Positions 44,972 to 53,070 of a stretch of 64,000 nt of DNA are shown here, one piece after another. The notes beneath the pieces were generated by a model, which saw only the letters and a program-made list of their open reading frames with translations, made no database searches and had not been told where the DNA came from. Position numbers and translations under genes: made by a program. Within the stretch, counting starts at the first letter, position 1. Each line of letters begins with the position of its first letter. The DNA comes from Pedobacter sp. R20-19 (GTDB lineage: Bacteria; Bacteroidota; Bacteroidia; Sphingobacteriales; Sphingobacteriaceae): the NCBI RefSeq assembly GCF_000708265.2, contig NZ_JCKI01000008.1:62001-126000 (forward strand), written 5' to 3'.

Positions 44972-45397
44972 TTAGCTGGAGTGGTCTACAAAGATTTTCC
45001 ACTCGCCATTTAATTTCTTAAACAATAAAGTAAAATATCCTTTGGGTTCATCCTTTTCTCTTTTCAAATGCCAGCTTCCCAACACAAATGCTACATCCTG
45101 ATTTAAGAAATCTACTTTCTTTATTACGAAAGTAAGCATACCCATCCCCGCTTTACCAGAATAAGTTTTTTTGTAATTATCCAATGTTTTTTGCCAGCCA
45201 TAAGTGGGCCCACTACTTCCAACAAAGAGTAAGCTATCACTTTTAACATAACCTTGCATAAAAGCCTCTAAATTCCCTTTATTCCATTCCGTTCGTTGCA
45301 TTTCCAACACATCGAGAATAGCCTGTTTATCCTTTGGAGACTGTGCAAATGCACTTACTGAGCATATCATTAATATGGTTAATATTTTTATCTTCAT
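44972..45397 (-). CDS. Secreted SnoaL/NTF2-like protein (DUF4440 type)
   Basis: 141 residues. The signal peptide ends VSAFAQ near residue 19. The mature part is a cone-shaped NTF2-like fold with QAILDVLEMQRTEWNKGNLEAFMQGY at the start, VAFVLGSWHLKREKDEPKGYFTLLFKK in the middle and GEWKIFVDHSS at the end. Such proteins bind small ligands or act as isomerase-like domains; the role here is unknown. It is divergent from the PfkB kinase gene, 87 bp apart. Confidence 0.82.
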   Translation of the reverse strand: MKIKILTILMICSVSAFAQSPKDKQAILDVLEMQRTEWNKGNLEAFMQGYVKSDSLLFVGSSGPTYGWQKTLDNYKKTYSGKAGMGMLTFVIKKVDFLNQDVAFVLGSWHLKREKDEPKGYFTLLFKKLNGEWKIFVDHSS

Positions 45398-45484
45398 TGT
45401 TTTCTGGTCTTATAGTAAAGATATGAAACAAATTATTCCAATCCATGTATAAAAATTGTTTCTTTACGTCACAAATAATCAGGC

Positions 45485-46351
45485 ATGAAAAAAACGGTAA
45501 TTTCAATAGGCGAAATATTGTGGGATGTTTTCCCTGAAGGAAAAAAAGCAGGTGGATCAAGTATGAATGTGGCTTTGAATCTTCACAAACAAGGGATCAA
45601 CAGTAAATTTATCAGTGCGGTTGGAGAAGATGAATCAGGAAAAGAGCTGATTGAATTTTTAAAGGATCAAAACTTTGAATCAGATTTAATTCAAATTAAT
45701 AACCTGCCAACCAGTACAGTTGAAGTAAAATTAGATGAATCTCACCAGGCAACTTACACCATTATAGAACCTGTAGCCTGGGATGCAATAAGCCTGAATG
45801 AACATGCGCTTGAAGCGGTAAAACAAGCAGATGCCTTTGTTTACTGCAGCTTAACCTGCCGAAATGAAAAAAGCAAAGACACCATTCTGGCTTTACTGAA
45901 ACAGGCGAAACTTAAAATCTTCGATATTAATCTTCGTCCGCCATTTTACAACATAGAAACCTTAAAAACCTTATTAGGTGAGGCCGATATTTTAAAAGTA
46001 AACGAACATGAACTGATTTACCTGAAAGATGAACTTGCCTTAACCGGAAATAACGATGAACAACTACTAAAGCAGATTAGCCTCAACTTCAATATTGAAA
46101 TTATTTGCTTAACCGTAGGTGAGAAAGGTGCATACGTACTTCAGGATGGTCATTTATATCATCACAAAGGCTACCAGGTTGAAGTTGCAGACACAGTTGG
46201 TGCCGGCGATTCATTCTTAGCTACCTTTATTTCTAGTTATCTCAACGGCTACCCAATTAATACAGTTTTAGACAGGGCCTGCAAAGTTGGTGCCTTTGTC
46301 GCCTCGCAACATGGAGCAAACCCTGACTATGGAGATGAGGTTTTCAGTTAA
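45485..46351 (+). CDS. PfkB-family carbohydrate kinase (fructokinase-like)
   Basis: 288 residues of ribokinase fold. GEILWDVFPEGKKAGGSSMNVA (residues 8-29) holds the sugar-binding Asp and Gly-Gly pair, and DTVGAGDSFLATF near 243-255 holds the catalytic Asp and the anion hole. It phosphorylates a sugar, most likely fructose, with ATP in the cytoplasm. No sugar transporter lies next to it, so the substrate is open. A short word-like spacer with GAACCAATGA/GAACTAATGAACC follows the stop. Confidence 0.9.
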   Translation: MKKTVISIGEILWDVFPEGKKAGGSSMNVALNLHKQGINSKFISAVGEDESGKELIEFLKDQNFESDLIQINNLPTSTVEVKLDESHQATYTIIEPVAWDAISLNEHALEAVKQADAFVYCSLTCRNEKSKDTILALLKQAKLKIFDINLRPPFYNIETLKTLLGEADILKVNEHELIYLKDELALTGNNDEQLLKQISLNFNIEIICLTVGEKGAYVLQDGHLYHHKGYQVEVADTVGAGDSFLATFISSYLNGYPINTVLDRACKVGAFVASQHGANPDYGDEVFS

Positions 46352-46409
46352 CAGTTTTAAGTTCACAGGTAACAAATGAACCAATGACTATTGAACTAAT
46401 GAACCAAGA

Positions 46410-47363
46410 TTACTTAAAAACCACTTCTGTTGCGCCGTAGCCAAATTTTTCTTTACGGGCATCCATATAGGTTTTAATGTGTGGGTTTTTACTGATTAGC
46501 TTATGAATTTTATCTCTCAAGGTACCATTTCCTGAGCCATGAATAAAAACCATCTTATCAAAATGGTGAACAATCGCTGCATCGAGTGAGTTTTGGAAAT
46601 GATTTAATTGAATCTGAAGAATTTCATCTGGTTCCAAAAAGTGATGATCATCTCTTAATTTTTCAATATGGAGATCAATTTCTTTAGCTGGTGCATCTAC
46701 TGTTTTCTTCTCAGCAGGTGATTTGAAAAAGCTTTCTTTTAACTTTTGAGCATCAATAGTTATAGGTGCCAAATCATCCAGACGAATTAACCAGCCCTTG
46801 TTTTTAGCTATGGGCAGTTCCTTTTGTTCAGAAGAAAAATCTTTCGCCCTGAATTTCTTACGAATGACTAAAGGGTCAACAGGCTTTACATCCGTTTTAG
46901 CAGAAATTAGAATCTGGAAGCTAAATTCTGGCCATAAATCAAGATCTGCTAATGAGGCAGAATAGACTAATGCAGATTGGTAAGCTTCAATTATACCATG
47001 AAAAGCACCAGCGTATTTCTCTTTCCTTTCAGTAGTTAAACTTACCAAAAGAACACCTGGAGATTGATTTTGCAAATGAAAGTGAACCACATTTCCCGCC
47101 TTATTATCGGTGGCAACGGCAACATAAATTCCATTTTCTATTTTACTTATTAATGGAACATTTACCTGAACGGGCTTAGGGGCATCATGTTCCTCTGCAA
47201 CTGCACCATGGCCATGTACAGAAGTTAAATTACTAATGGCTACAGGAATTTCAAAACCATCCTCATCCGTTACTCCCAATGTTTGTGCATCAATTATCTT
47301 CGTTACATAACCCTCACGTTTTTCATCGACAAAACGAACAAAATCTCCTAATTTGAATTTCAT
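46410..47363 (-). CDS. DUF2027 protein with C-terminal Smr domain
   Basis: 317 residues from MKFKLGDFVRFVDEKREGYV; an ATG four codons earlier is less likely. The N-terminal part is a small SH3-like beta domain, then DUF2027 (GIYVAVATDNKAGNVVHFHLQNQSPG, to about residue 225). The C-terminal Smr domain has EIDLHIEKL, the conserved HGSGNGTLRDKI loop and YGYGATEVVF-type end. Smr domains cut nucleic acids, for example colliding ribosome mRNA or branched DNA. Full architecture is typical of Bacteroidota. Its start is 5 bp from the inverted C/G-rich repeat. Confidence 0.85.
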   Translation of the reverse strand: MKFKLGDFVRFVDEKREGYVTKIIDAQTLGVTDEDGFEIPVAISNLTSVHGHGAVAEEHDAPKPVQVNVPLISKIENGIYVAVATDNKAGNVVHFHLQNQSPGVLLVSLTTERKEKYAGAFHGIIEAYQSALVYSASLADLDLWPEFSFQILISAKTDVKPVDPLVIRKKFRAKDFSSEQKELPIAKNKGWLIRLDDLAPITIDAQKLKESFFKSPAEKKTVDAPAKEIDLHIEKLRDDHHFLEPDEILQIQLNHFQNSLDAAIVHHFDKMVFIHGSGNGTLRDKIHKLISKNPHIKTYMDARKEKFGYGATEVVFK

Positions 47364-47368
47364 ATGTA

Positions 47369-47490
47369 CCCCCAACCCCCTGAAGGGGGCTTTTGACTTT
47401 CTATAGTTTAAACAAAACGTTATTTTTTTTCACTCTGCAGCAAGCTTTTCCACCTAGCCTTTCAACTCCCCCTTCAGGGAGCTGGGGGGC
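47369..47490. repeat. 122-bp inverted repeat with CCCCCTGAAGGGGG-type ends
   Basis: The left arm, 47369-47396, reads CCCCCAACCCCCTGAAGGGG and onward to CTTTTGA. The right arm, 47462-47490, is its near inverse, TCAACTCCCCCTTCAGGGAG and onward to GGGGGGC. Each arm also has its own CCCCCTgaaGGGGG-like dyad. The middle (about 65 bp) is AT-rich without an open frame. The right arm touches the rsgA stop codon and the left arm lies next to the DUF2027 gene start. A short, decayed relative is at 48987-49030. Confidence 0.85.
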
Positions 47491-48410
47491 TAATGCCTGG
47501 TATCGTTGCCATGATAAATACTCAGGTAACTTTCATACCTTGAAACGGCTATTTCATCATTATTTACTGCTTCAATTACAGCACAGCCTGGCTCATTCAC
47601 GTGTCGACAATTATTGAAACGGCACTGATGTGAAGTTTTAAAAATTTCTCTAAAGAAATGCCCTAATTCTTCCTTTTCGATATCAATTACACCAAGTTCC
47701 CGAATGCCAGGAGTATCTACTATAAAACCACCCTGAGGTAACTCAAACATTTCTGCAAAGGTTGTAGTATGCTGCCCTTTGTCGCTCCAGTCAGAAACTT
47801 CGCCTGTACGCAAATCCCGGTCGGGCAAAAGTGCATTAATTAAACTTGATTTTCCTACACCTGAATGGCCGGAGATTAAAGTGATTTTATCTGTAATTAA
47901 TTCCTGAATAATTGGAATATTGATGCCCTTCAAAGCAGAAACCTCATAAGTAGCATAACCAATATTTTCATATATATCTTTAAACTCCTGAAGAATTTCC
48001 AATCCCTCTTTACTGAATAGATCTAGTTTATTAAACACGAGAACAGTAGGTACATCATAAGCTTCGGCAGTTACCAAAAACCGATCAATAAATCCTAATG
48101 AAGTTCTTGGTGAGGCTAAGGTTACTACCAAAATGGCCATATCCAGGTTGGCAGCAAGAATTTGGGCTTGTTTACTCAGGTTAATAGATTTACGGATAAT
48201 ATAATTTTTCCGAGGCAACAGTTCATCGATGATTCCCTGGTTGCTGTCACGCTCAAGATCAAACTTCACACGGTCTCCAACAGCAATTGGGTTGGTGGTT
48301 TTGATTCCCTTCATCCTGAACTTACCCACAATACGACAGTCGTAACGTTCGCCATTATCGCCTAACACACTGTACCAGCTCCCTGTAGATTTTATAACTA
48401 ATCCTTGCAT
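47490..48410 (-). CDS. rsgA: Ribosome small subunit-dependent GTPase A (RsgA)
   Basis: 306 residues from MQGLVIKSTGSWYSV; a longer frame to 48467 is unlikely. An OB-fold (residues 1-65) precedes a circularly permuted GTPase with motif order NKLD (G4), GHSGVGKSSLINALL (G1) and DTPG (G3). A C-terminal zinc site has CRFNNCRHVNEPGCAV. RsgA checks 30S maturation and removes assembly factors. The order and length are standard. The last base before the stop belongs to the inverted C/G-rich repeat. Confidence 0.96.
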   Translation of the reverse strand: MQGLVIKSTGSWYSVLGDNGERYDCRIVGKFRMKGIKTTNPIAVGDRVKFDLERDSNQGIIDELLPRKNYIIRKSINLSKQAQILAANLDMAILVVTLASPRTSLGFIDRFLVTAEAYDVPTVLVFNKLDLFSKEGLEILQEFKDIYENIGYATYEVSALKGINIPIIQELITDKITLISGHSGVGKSSLINALLPDRDLRTGEVSDWSDKGQHTTTFAEMFELPQGGFIVDTPGIRELGVIDIEKEELGHFFREIFKTSHQCRFNNCRHVNEPGCAVIEAVNNDEIAVSRYESYLSIYHGNDTRH

Positions 48411-48526
48411 ACTTTGTACAAAGGTAAGCATAAGGGATGGGAAAATGGATAATGGAAGCTCATGCATTTTCTAAAAAATAGAAGCTAAAAGTTATTCAAC
48501 AAACAATATCTTCGTTTAAAATCTAA

Positions 48527-48976
48527 ATGATGGAAAACTTCAAGATAATCGGGATATCGGTTCAAACAACCAATCAAAACAATCAGGCGGCTACAGATTT
48601 AGGACAGCTTTGGGGCAGGTTCTATCAGGAGGAAATTAGCAAACAAATCTCCAATAAAGAGAGTGATGATATTTATGCCGTTTATACTGATTACGAAAGT
48701 GATTATACAGGAAGCTACACCGCCATTATTGGTCATCGTGTAAGTGCGCTGGATATTATCCCTGATGGTTTAACAGGACTGGAAGTTAAAAATGAAAAAT
48801 TGTTAAGGTATATCGCCAAAGGTGAAATGCCAAATGCTGTTGTTGAAACCTGGAAAGAAATTTGGGCCAATGACATTGCCTTATACCGTACCTATCATGC
48901 TGATTTTGAGGTTTATGGTGAAAAATCGCAACAAAGTGGAGATTCAGAAGTGGAGATTTATATTGGCGTGAGGTAA
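48527..48976 (+). CDS. GyrI-like / effector-binding domain protein
   Basis: 149 residues. FKIIGISVQTTNQNN, LGQLWGRFY, DIYAVYTDYESDYTGSYTAIIGHRV and VVETWKEIWAND make up one GyrI-like (AraC effector-binding) SOUL/SHS2 fold, with no DNA-binding domain attached. Single-domain members bind small molecules or hydrolyse cyclopropanoid toxins in some cases. The role here is unknown. It is divergent from rsgA by 117 bp. Confidence 0.85.
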   Translation: MMENFKIIGISVQTTNQNNQAATDLGQLWGRFYQEEISKQISNKESDDIYAVYTDYESDYTGSYTAIIGHRVSALDIIPDGLTGLEVKNEKLLRYIAKGEMPNAVVETWKEIWANDIALYRTYHADFEVYGEKSQQSGDSEVEIYIGVR

Positions 48977-48986
48977 GTTAAATAAC

Positions 48987-49030
48987 CAACTCGCCTGTGA
49001 GCACCCTTCCTTTAAAAAGAAGGGGAGTTG
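48987..49030 (+). terminator. Hairpin after the GyrI-like gene (decayed C/G repeat)
   Basis: CAACTC ... CCCTTC pairs with GAAGGGGAGTTG across an A-rich loop, leaving a one-sided bulge of 11 nt. It resembles the end of the inverted element at 47369-47490 and may double as a terminator. The rest of the 48976-49236 gap has no open frame of note. Confidence 0.45.
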
Positions 49031-49235
49031 AAAACCAATAACAGCACTTTGTACATCGATCTGAATTTTCAAAACAAAGTATAGAATTTATCACGCCCTC
49101 ACATTCCTTAAATCTAACTAACAATAGAAGCACGATGCGATAAATAAAACCCACTCGGTTTCCAGTTCAAAAAATGCTTTTATTTCATTCACTTAAACGT
49201 TTTATTAAAAATTAAGAAAGAAAATTTAAAAAACA

Positions 49236-49268
49236 TTTGCATTTTAAAAAAATAATCTTCTACTTTAC
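49236..49268 (+). promoter_or_regulatory. Probable promoter of the thr leader and thrABC
   Basis: TTTG at 49236-49239 and TACTTTAC at 49261-49268 with 21 nt between them fit the Bacteroidota -33/-7 pattern (TTTG, TAnnTTTG) with one mismatch. The predicted start point near 49273 would give about 20 nt of leader before the small open frame at 49294. Confidence 0.5.
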
Positions 49269-49293
49269 GGTGTACAAAGTACACGAAGAACAC

Positions 49294-49359
49294 ATGAATT
49301 TTACATCATCAATTATTACAACGATTATTATTACCACCGGGATAAACCAGCGGGGCTAA
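49294..49359 (+). CDS. thrL: thr operon leader peptide
   Basis: A 21-codon open frame starting ATG AAT TTT and ending GGC TAA. Residues 7-15 are an unbroken Ile/Thr run (IITTIIITT), and five Thr and six Ile make up half of the peptide. This is the composition of the enterobacterial ThrL peptide (also Thr/Ile rich, ending in a TTG-like tract), although the sequence is not the same. It lies 147 bp before thrA, with a terminator between. GAAGAA nine bases before ATG could be a weak ribosome site, though Bacteroidota often do without one. Translation would stall when charged Thr- or Ile-tRNA is short. Confidence 0.8.
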   Translation: MNFTSSIITTIIITTGINQRG

Positions 49360-49428
49360 TTTGTTGTAAATTGAATTAACATAAAAACACAGAAAGCGTC
49401 CCGACAAAAATCGGGACGCTTTTTTTTT
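49338..49428 (+). promoter_or_regulatory. Transcription attenuator of thrABC
   Basis: The segment CGGGGC at 49351-49356, in the last codons of the leader frame, can pair with GTCCCG at 49398-49403, which is the 5' arm of the terminator (five Watson-Crick pairs and one G-U). A ribosome stalled on the Ile/Thr codons (49312-49338) would leave CGGGGC free and so block the terminator. A ribosome reaching the stop would cover it and let the terminator form. A second possible partner is CGGGA at 49338-49342. The pairing logic is inferred; the parts are visible. Confidence 0.65.
49393..49428 (+). terminator. Attenuator terminator upstream of thrA
   Basis: Perfect 10-bp arms AGCGTCCCGA (49395-49404) and TCGGGACGCT (49411-49420) enclose CAAAAA and are followed by eight Ts. 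It is the strongest intrinsic terminator in the window and lies before, not after, an operon. Confidence 0.93.
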
Positions 49429-49505
49429 AAACCCAAACCACTTAAACTGTACTAAAACAAAACAATTAACAAGCAAAAATGCAGTTTTAGCTAAAACCAG
49501 AACTA

Positions 49506-51956
49506 ATGAAAGTACTTAAATTCGGCGGCACATCCGTAGGTTCGGCCGAGAACATTAAAACGCTACTGAATATAGTAGCCAAAGAAAAATTACAAAGCAA
49601 TCCGGTAGTTGTATTATCGGCAATGAGTGGTGTAACCAACCTGCTTACCGATATGGCAGAACGGGCTGAACGCGGAGAAGATTATGACGCTTCTTTAAAA
49701 GAAATAGAAGCAAAACATTTTGCAGTAATCCGTTCGCTTTTGCCAGCAGCAGCGCAAAACCCGGTATTTACCCGTTTAAAGATCTTCTTTAATGAACTGG
49801 AAGATTTATTACAGGCCGTTAGCAATTTGCGGGAATTAAGTTTACAAACAAAAGATCAGATTCTGAGTTATGGCGAACGTTGTTCTTCATTTATGATTGC
49901 ACATATTGCTGCTCAAAATATCAGTAATGCAGTTTACGTAAACGGTGCTGAGTTAATTAAAACCGATAATAATTTCGGGCAAGCTAAGGTAGACACCGAT
50001 TTAACGGAAATATTAATTAATGATTTCTATCAGGCCAATAAAGACAAGGTACTTTTTGTTACCGGATTCATCGCAAGCAATACTGCAGGAAGGGTAACTA
50101 CCTTGGGCCGTGGCGGTTCTGATTATACGGCTGCCGTTTGGGGTTCAGCCTTAAATGCAGAAGAAATTGAAATCTGGACGGATGTTAATGGTATGATGAC
50201 TGCTGACCCACGGATTGTTAAAAAGGCATTTTCTTTACCAGAACTGAGTTATACTGAAGCAATGGAACTGAGTTATTTTGGCGCAAAGGTAATTTATCCG
50301 CCAACGATGATTCCTGCCTTCATGAAGAAAATCCCCATTGTCATTAAAAATACTTTCGAGCCTGATTTCGGTGGAACTTATATTAAAAGTGATGTCAAAA
50401 CATCCAGTCTGCCTATAAAAGGCATTTCATCTATTGATCACATCAGCATCATCAATCTTACCGGTAGTGGAATGGTTGGAAAAGCTGGCTTTAGTGGACG
50501 CTTATTTTCCCTGCTTTCCCGTGAACAGATTAATGTGGTGTTGATTACCCAATCATCATCTGAACATAGTATCACTTTTGCTGTTAAACCAACTGATGCT
50601 GGCCAGGCGATTGCCTTAATTAAAAAAGAATTTGAGCTGGAATTAGATGCTAATAAACTGGCTTTACCAGAAGTAGAAAACAACCTGGCAGTTTTGGCCA
50701 TTGTAGGTGAAAACATGAAACATACGCCAGGGATGAGCGGTCGTTTATTTGGAGCTTTAGGCCGTAACGGAATTAATGTAAGGGCAATAGCCCAAGGATC
50801 TTCCGAATACAATATTTCAGTAATCATCAGCGCCGCTGATTTATCTAAAGCGGTTAATGCTGTTCATGATGCTTTCTTTACCGATCTAAAAAGAACACTG
50901 AATATTTTCTGCCTGGGAACAGGGAATATTGGCAAAACGTTATTTAACCAGCTGAAGGAACAAATGCCTTTTCTTGCTGAAAATAATGATTTGCAGGTTA
51001 AAGTTACCGGCATTTGTAATACCCGTAAAATGGTGTTTAATGCAGATGGCTTGTCACTTGAAAATTGGGAAGATGATTTAAATCAAAATGGCGAACAGGC
51101 AGATCTGGCTGGCTTTGTTGCTGAAATGAAGGCAATGAATTTGCCAAACTGTGTGTTTGTAGACAATACCGCAGCAGAAACACCTATTGAATTTTACCAG
51201 GGTGTTTTTGAAAGCAGCATTTCTGTAGTTACTTGTAATAAAAAAGGAAATTCTGCAGATTTTGCCCAATACAAATCATTTAAAGATACCGCCCGTAAGT
51301 TTGGCGTAGATTTTTATTACGAAACCAACGTTGGCGCAGGTTTACCTATTATTAGAACCTTAAAAGAGCTGATGATGAGTGGTGATAAAGTAGCGCGTAT
51401 TGAAGCCATATTATCTGGAACAATCTCTTACATCTTTAATAATTTTAAAGGTGAGGCTGGTTTTTATGAAACCGTTAAAGAAGCACAAGAGTTAGGTTAT
51501 ACTGAGCCTGATCCACGGGATGATTTGAACGGAAAAGATTTTATGCGTAAAATGTTAATTCTTGCCCGTGATGCAGGTTATCCATTAGAAGCAGCCGATG
51601 TAAAAATTGATAATATTTTACCAGAGGCTTGTCTAAATGCCACATCTGTAGAAGATTTTTATGCTGAATTACAGAAGAACGCAGCCTATTTTGAAGATTT
51701 AAAAAATCAGGCAGCCAACACTGGAAAGGTTTTACGTTATATTGGAAAACTGGAAGATGGGAATGTAGAAATTAGCTTGCAAATGGTTGATGAAAGTCAC
51801 CCTTTCTATATGCTTTCCGGAAGCGATAATATCATTTCATTCACAACAGATCGGTATAAATCCCGTCCATTGGTGGTGAAAGGGCCAGGCGCTGGTGCAG
51901 AAGTTACTGCTGCAGGGGTTTTTGCAGATATTATAAATGTAGGTAGCTTAAGCTGA
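49506..51956 (+). CDS. thrA: Bifunctional aspartokinase / homoserine dehydrogenase
   Basis: 816 residues. The aspartokinase domain opens MKVLKFGGTSVGSAENIK and has TLGRGGSDYTA near residue 203. Two ACT domains (about 315-460; SGMVGKAGFSGRLFSLL and TPGMSGRLFGALGRNGINVRAIAQGSSEYNIS) follow. The homoserine dehydrogenase has the NAD(P) motif FCLGTGNIGKTLF near 470 and the catalytic EGxLSGT-like ILSGTISYIFNNF and YTEPDPRDDLNGKDFMRK. It makes aspartyl phosphate and later homoserine, and is normally feedback-inhibited by threonine through ACT domains. It heads thrABC behind the attenuator. Confidence 0.96.
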   Translation: MKVLKFGGTSVGSAENIKTLLNIVAKEKLQSNPVVVLSAMSGVTNLLTDMAERAERGEDYDASLKEIEAKHFAVIRSLLPAAAQNPVFTRLKIFFNELEDLLQAVSNLRELSLQTKDQILSYGERCSSFMIAHIAAQNISNAVYVNGAELIKTDNNFGQAKVDTDLTEILINDFYQANKDKVLFVTGFIASNTAGRVTTLGRGGSDYTAAVWGSALNAEEIEIWTDVNGMMTADPRIVKKAFSLPELSYTEAMELSYFGAKVIYPPTMIPAFMKKIPIVIKNTFEPDFGGTYIKSDVKTSSLPIKGISSIDHISIINLTGSGMVGKAGFSGRLFSLLSREQINVVLITQSSSEHSITFAVKPTDAGQAIALIKKEFELELDANKLALPEVENNLAVLAIVGENMKHTPGMSGRLFGALGRNGINVRAIAQGSSEYNISVIISAADLSKAVNAVHDAFFTDLKRTLNIFCLGTGNIGKTLFNQLKEQMPFLAENNDLQVKVTGICNTRKMVFNADGLSLENWEDDLNQNGEQADLAGFVAEMKAMNLPNCVFVDNTAAETPIEFYQGVFESSISVVTCNKKGNSADFAQYKSFKDTARKFGVDFYYETNVGAGLPIIRTLKELMMSGDKVARIEAILSGTISYIFNNFKGEAGFYETVKEAQELGYTEPDPRDDLNGKDFMRKMLILARDAGYPLEAADVKIDNILPEACLNATSVEDFYAELQKNAAYFEDLKNQAANTGKVLRYIGKLEDGNVEISLQMVDESHPFYMLSGSDNIISFTTDRYKSRPLVVKGPGAGAEVTAAGVFADIINVGSLS

Positions 51957-52054
51957 AAGCGAAAAGCTTAAAGACTAAAGTGGTTTTAAAAAAAAAGATA
52001 GCAGTAGGAAAGCTAGAGATTTGGTCTTGATGCTCACTATTTGATACAAAAAAA

Positions 52055-52987
52055 ATGAAAGATAGTATAAAAGTTTTCGCTCCGGCAACCGTAGCCAATG
52101 TGGTATGTGGCTTTGATGTACTGGGTTTCGCTGTAAATGAACCTGGTGATGAAGTTGAAATGTGCTTAACAGATACGCCTGGCGTAATCATTAAAAGCAT
52201 TAGCGGTGATGATGGCCGTTTGCCATTGGATGCTGCAAAAAATACGGTAAGTGCCAGTGTGCAACATTATTTGCAACATGTAAACCGTTTAGATGTTGGT
52301 GTTGAAATTGAATTGCACAAAAAAATGCCCATTGGGAGCGGGTTGGGCTCTAGCTCAGCCAGTACTGTTGCCGGTTTATATGCCATCAATAAATTAATGG
52401 GTGATTTGCTAACGGCAAAAGAACTGGTTCCTTTTGCTATGAAGGGTGAAGAACTTGCCTGCGGCTATGGCCATGCGGATAATGTTGCACCAGCGATTTT
52501 AGGTGGTTTTGTACTGATAAGAAGTTACGAACCACTTGATGTGATTTCCTTACCAACTCCAGCCGGAATGTATGCCGCCATTGTTTACCCAGAAGTAGAC
52601 GTGCCCACTAAAGATGCCCGTCAGATGATTCGCAGTAAGGTATTTTTAAAAGATGCCGTAACCCAATGGGGAAATGTAGCCGGTTTGGTTAGTGGTTTAT
52701 TTATGAATGATTTTGACTTAATCGGCCGCAGCATGAAGGATGTTTTGGTTGAGCCTACCCGCTCTATTTTAATCCCAGGTTTTGAAGAAATGAGAGCCAT
52801 TGCAATGGAAAATGGAGCTATTGGATTTGGAATCTCCGGCTCAGGCCCATCTGTATTTGCCCTGACCAAAGATGAGGAAACTGCAAAGAAAATCACCAAA
52901 GCACAGCAACAATATCTACATAAAATTAATATCAATAGCAAAGCCTACGTTTCTTCTGTTAATGCCGAAGGACCAAGAGTAATGTAA
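52055..52987 (+). CDS. thrB: Homoserine kinase
   Basis: 310 residues of GHMP kinase type. VFAPATVANVVCGFDVLGFAV opens the protein, the ATP-binding PIGSGLGSSSAST is near residue 92-104, and FGISGSGPSVFAL near 264 is the GHMP C-terminal motif. It phosphorylates homoserine, the second-last step to threonine. It lies 98 bp after thrA, with a short word-like spacer, and 83 bp before thrC. Confidence 0.96.
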   Translation: MKDSIKVFAPATVANVVCGFDVLGFAVNEPGDEVEMCLTDTPGVIIKSISGDDGRLPLDAAKNTVSASVQHYLQHVNRLDVGVEIELHKKMPIGSGLGSSSASTVAGLYAINKLMGDLLTAKELVPFAMKGEELACGYGHADNVAPAILGGFVLIRSYEPLDVISLPTPAGMYAAIVYPEVDVPTKDARQMIRSKVFLKDAVTQWGNVAGLVSGLFMNDFDLIGRSMKDVLVEPTRSILIPGFEEMRAIAMENGAIGFGISGSGPSVFALTKDEETAKKITKAQQQYLHKININSKAYVSSVNAEGPRVM

Positions 52988-53000
52988 GAAAGGCGTAAGA

Positions 53001-53066
53001 TTCAAGGTAAAAGGCGTAAGGTTAATGCGCCCGAACCTCTAGACCCTAAGCCCTAAACCCTAAACC
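53001..53066. repeat. Word-like spacer with CCCTAAACCCTAAACC
   Basis: The thrB-thrC gap is made of repeated words: AAGGCGTAAG (twice), GTAAGGTTAATGCG, then CCCTAAGCCCTAAACCCTAA at 53044-53063. The last happens to match plant telomere repeats. It has no inverted form and no open frame, and it belongs to the group of word-built spacers in this window. Confidence 0.6.
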
Positions 53067-53070
53067 ACCA

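Noticed and set aside
50438..50827. A 129-codon minus-strand frame inside thrA
   Set aside because: It covers the ACT domains on the opposite strand; codon pattern follows thrA.
49506..51956. thrA as an unusual gene fusion
   Set aside because: Aspartokinase-homoserine dehydrogenase fusions are standard, also in Bacteroidota.
53044..53063. Eukaryotic contamination suggested by telomere-like words
   Set aside because: The flanks are an intact thr operon, and similar word repeats fill many other gaps.
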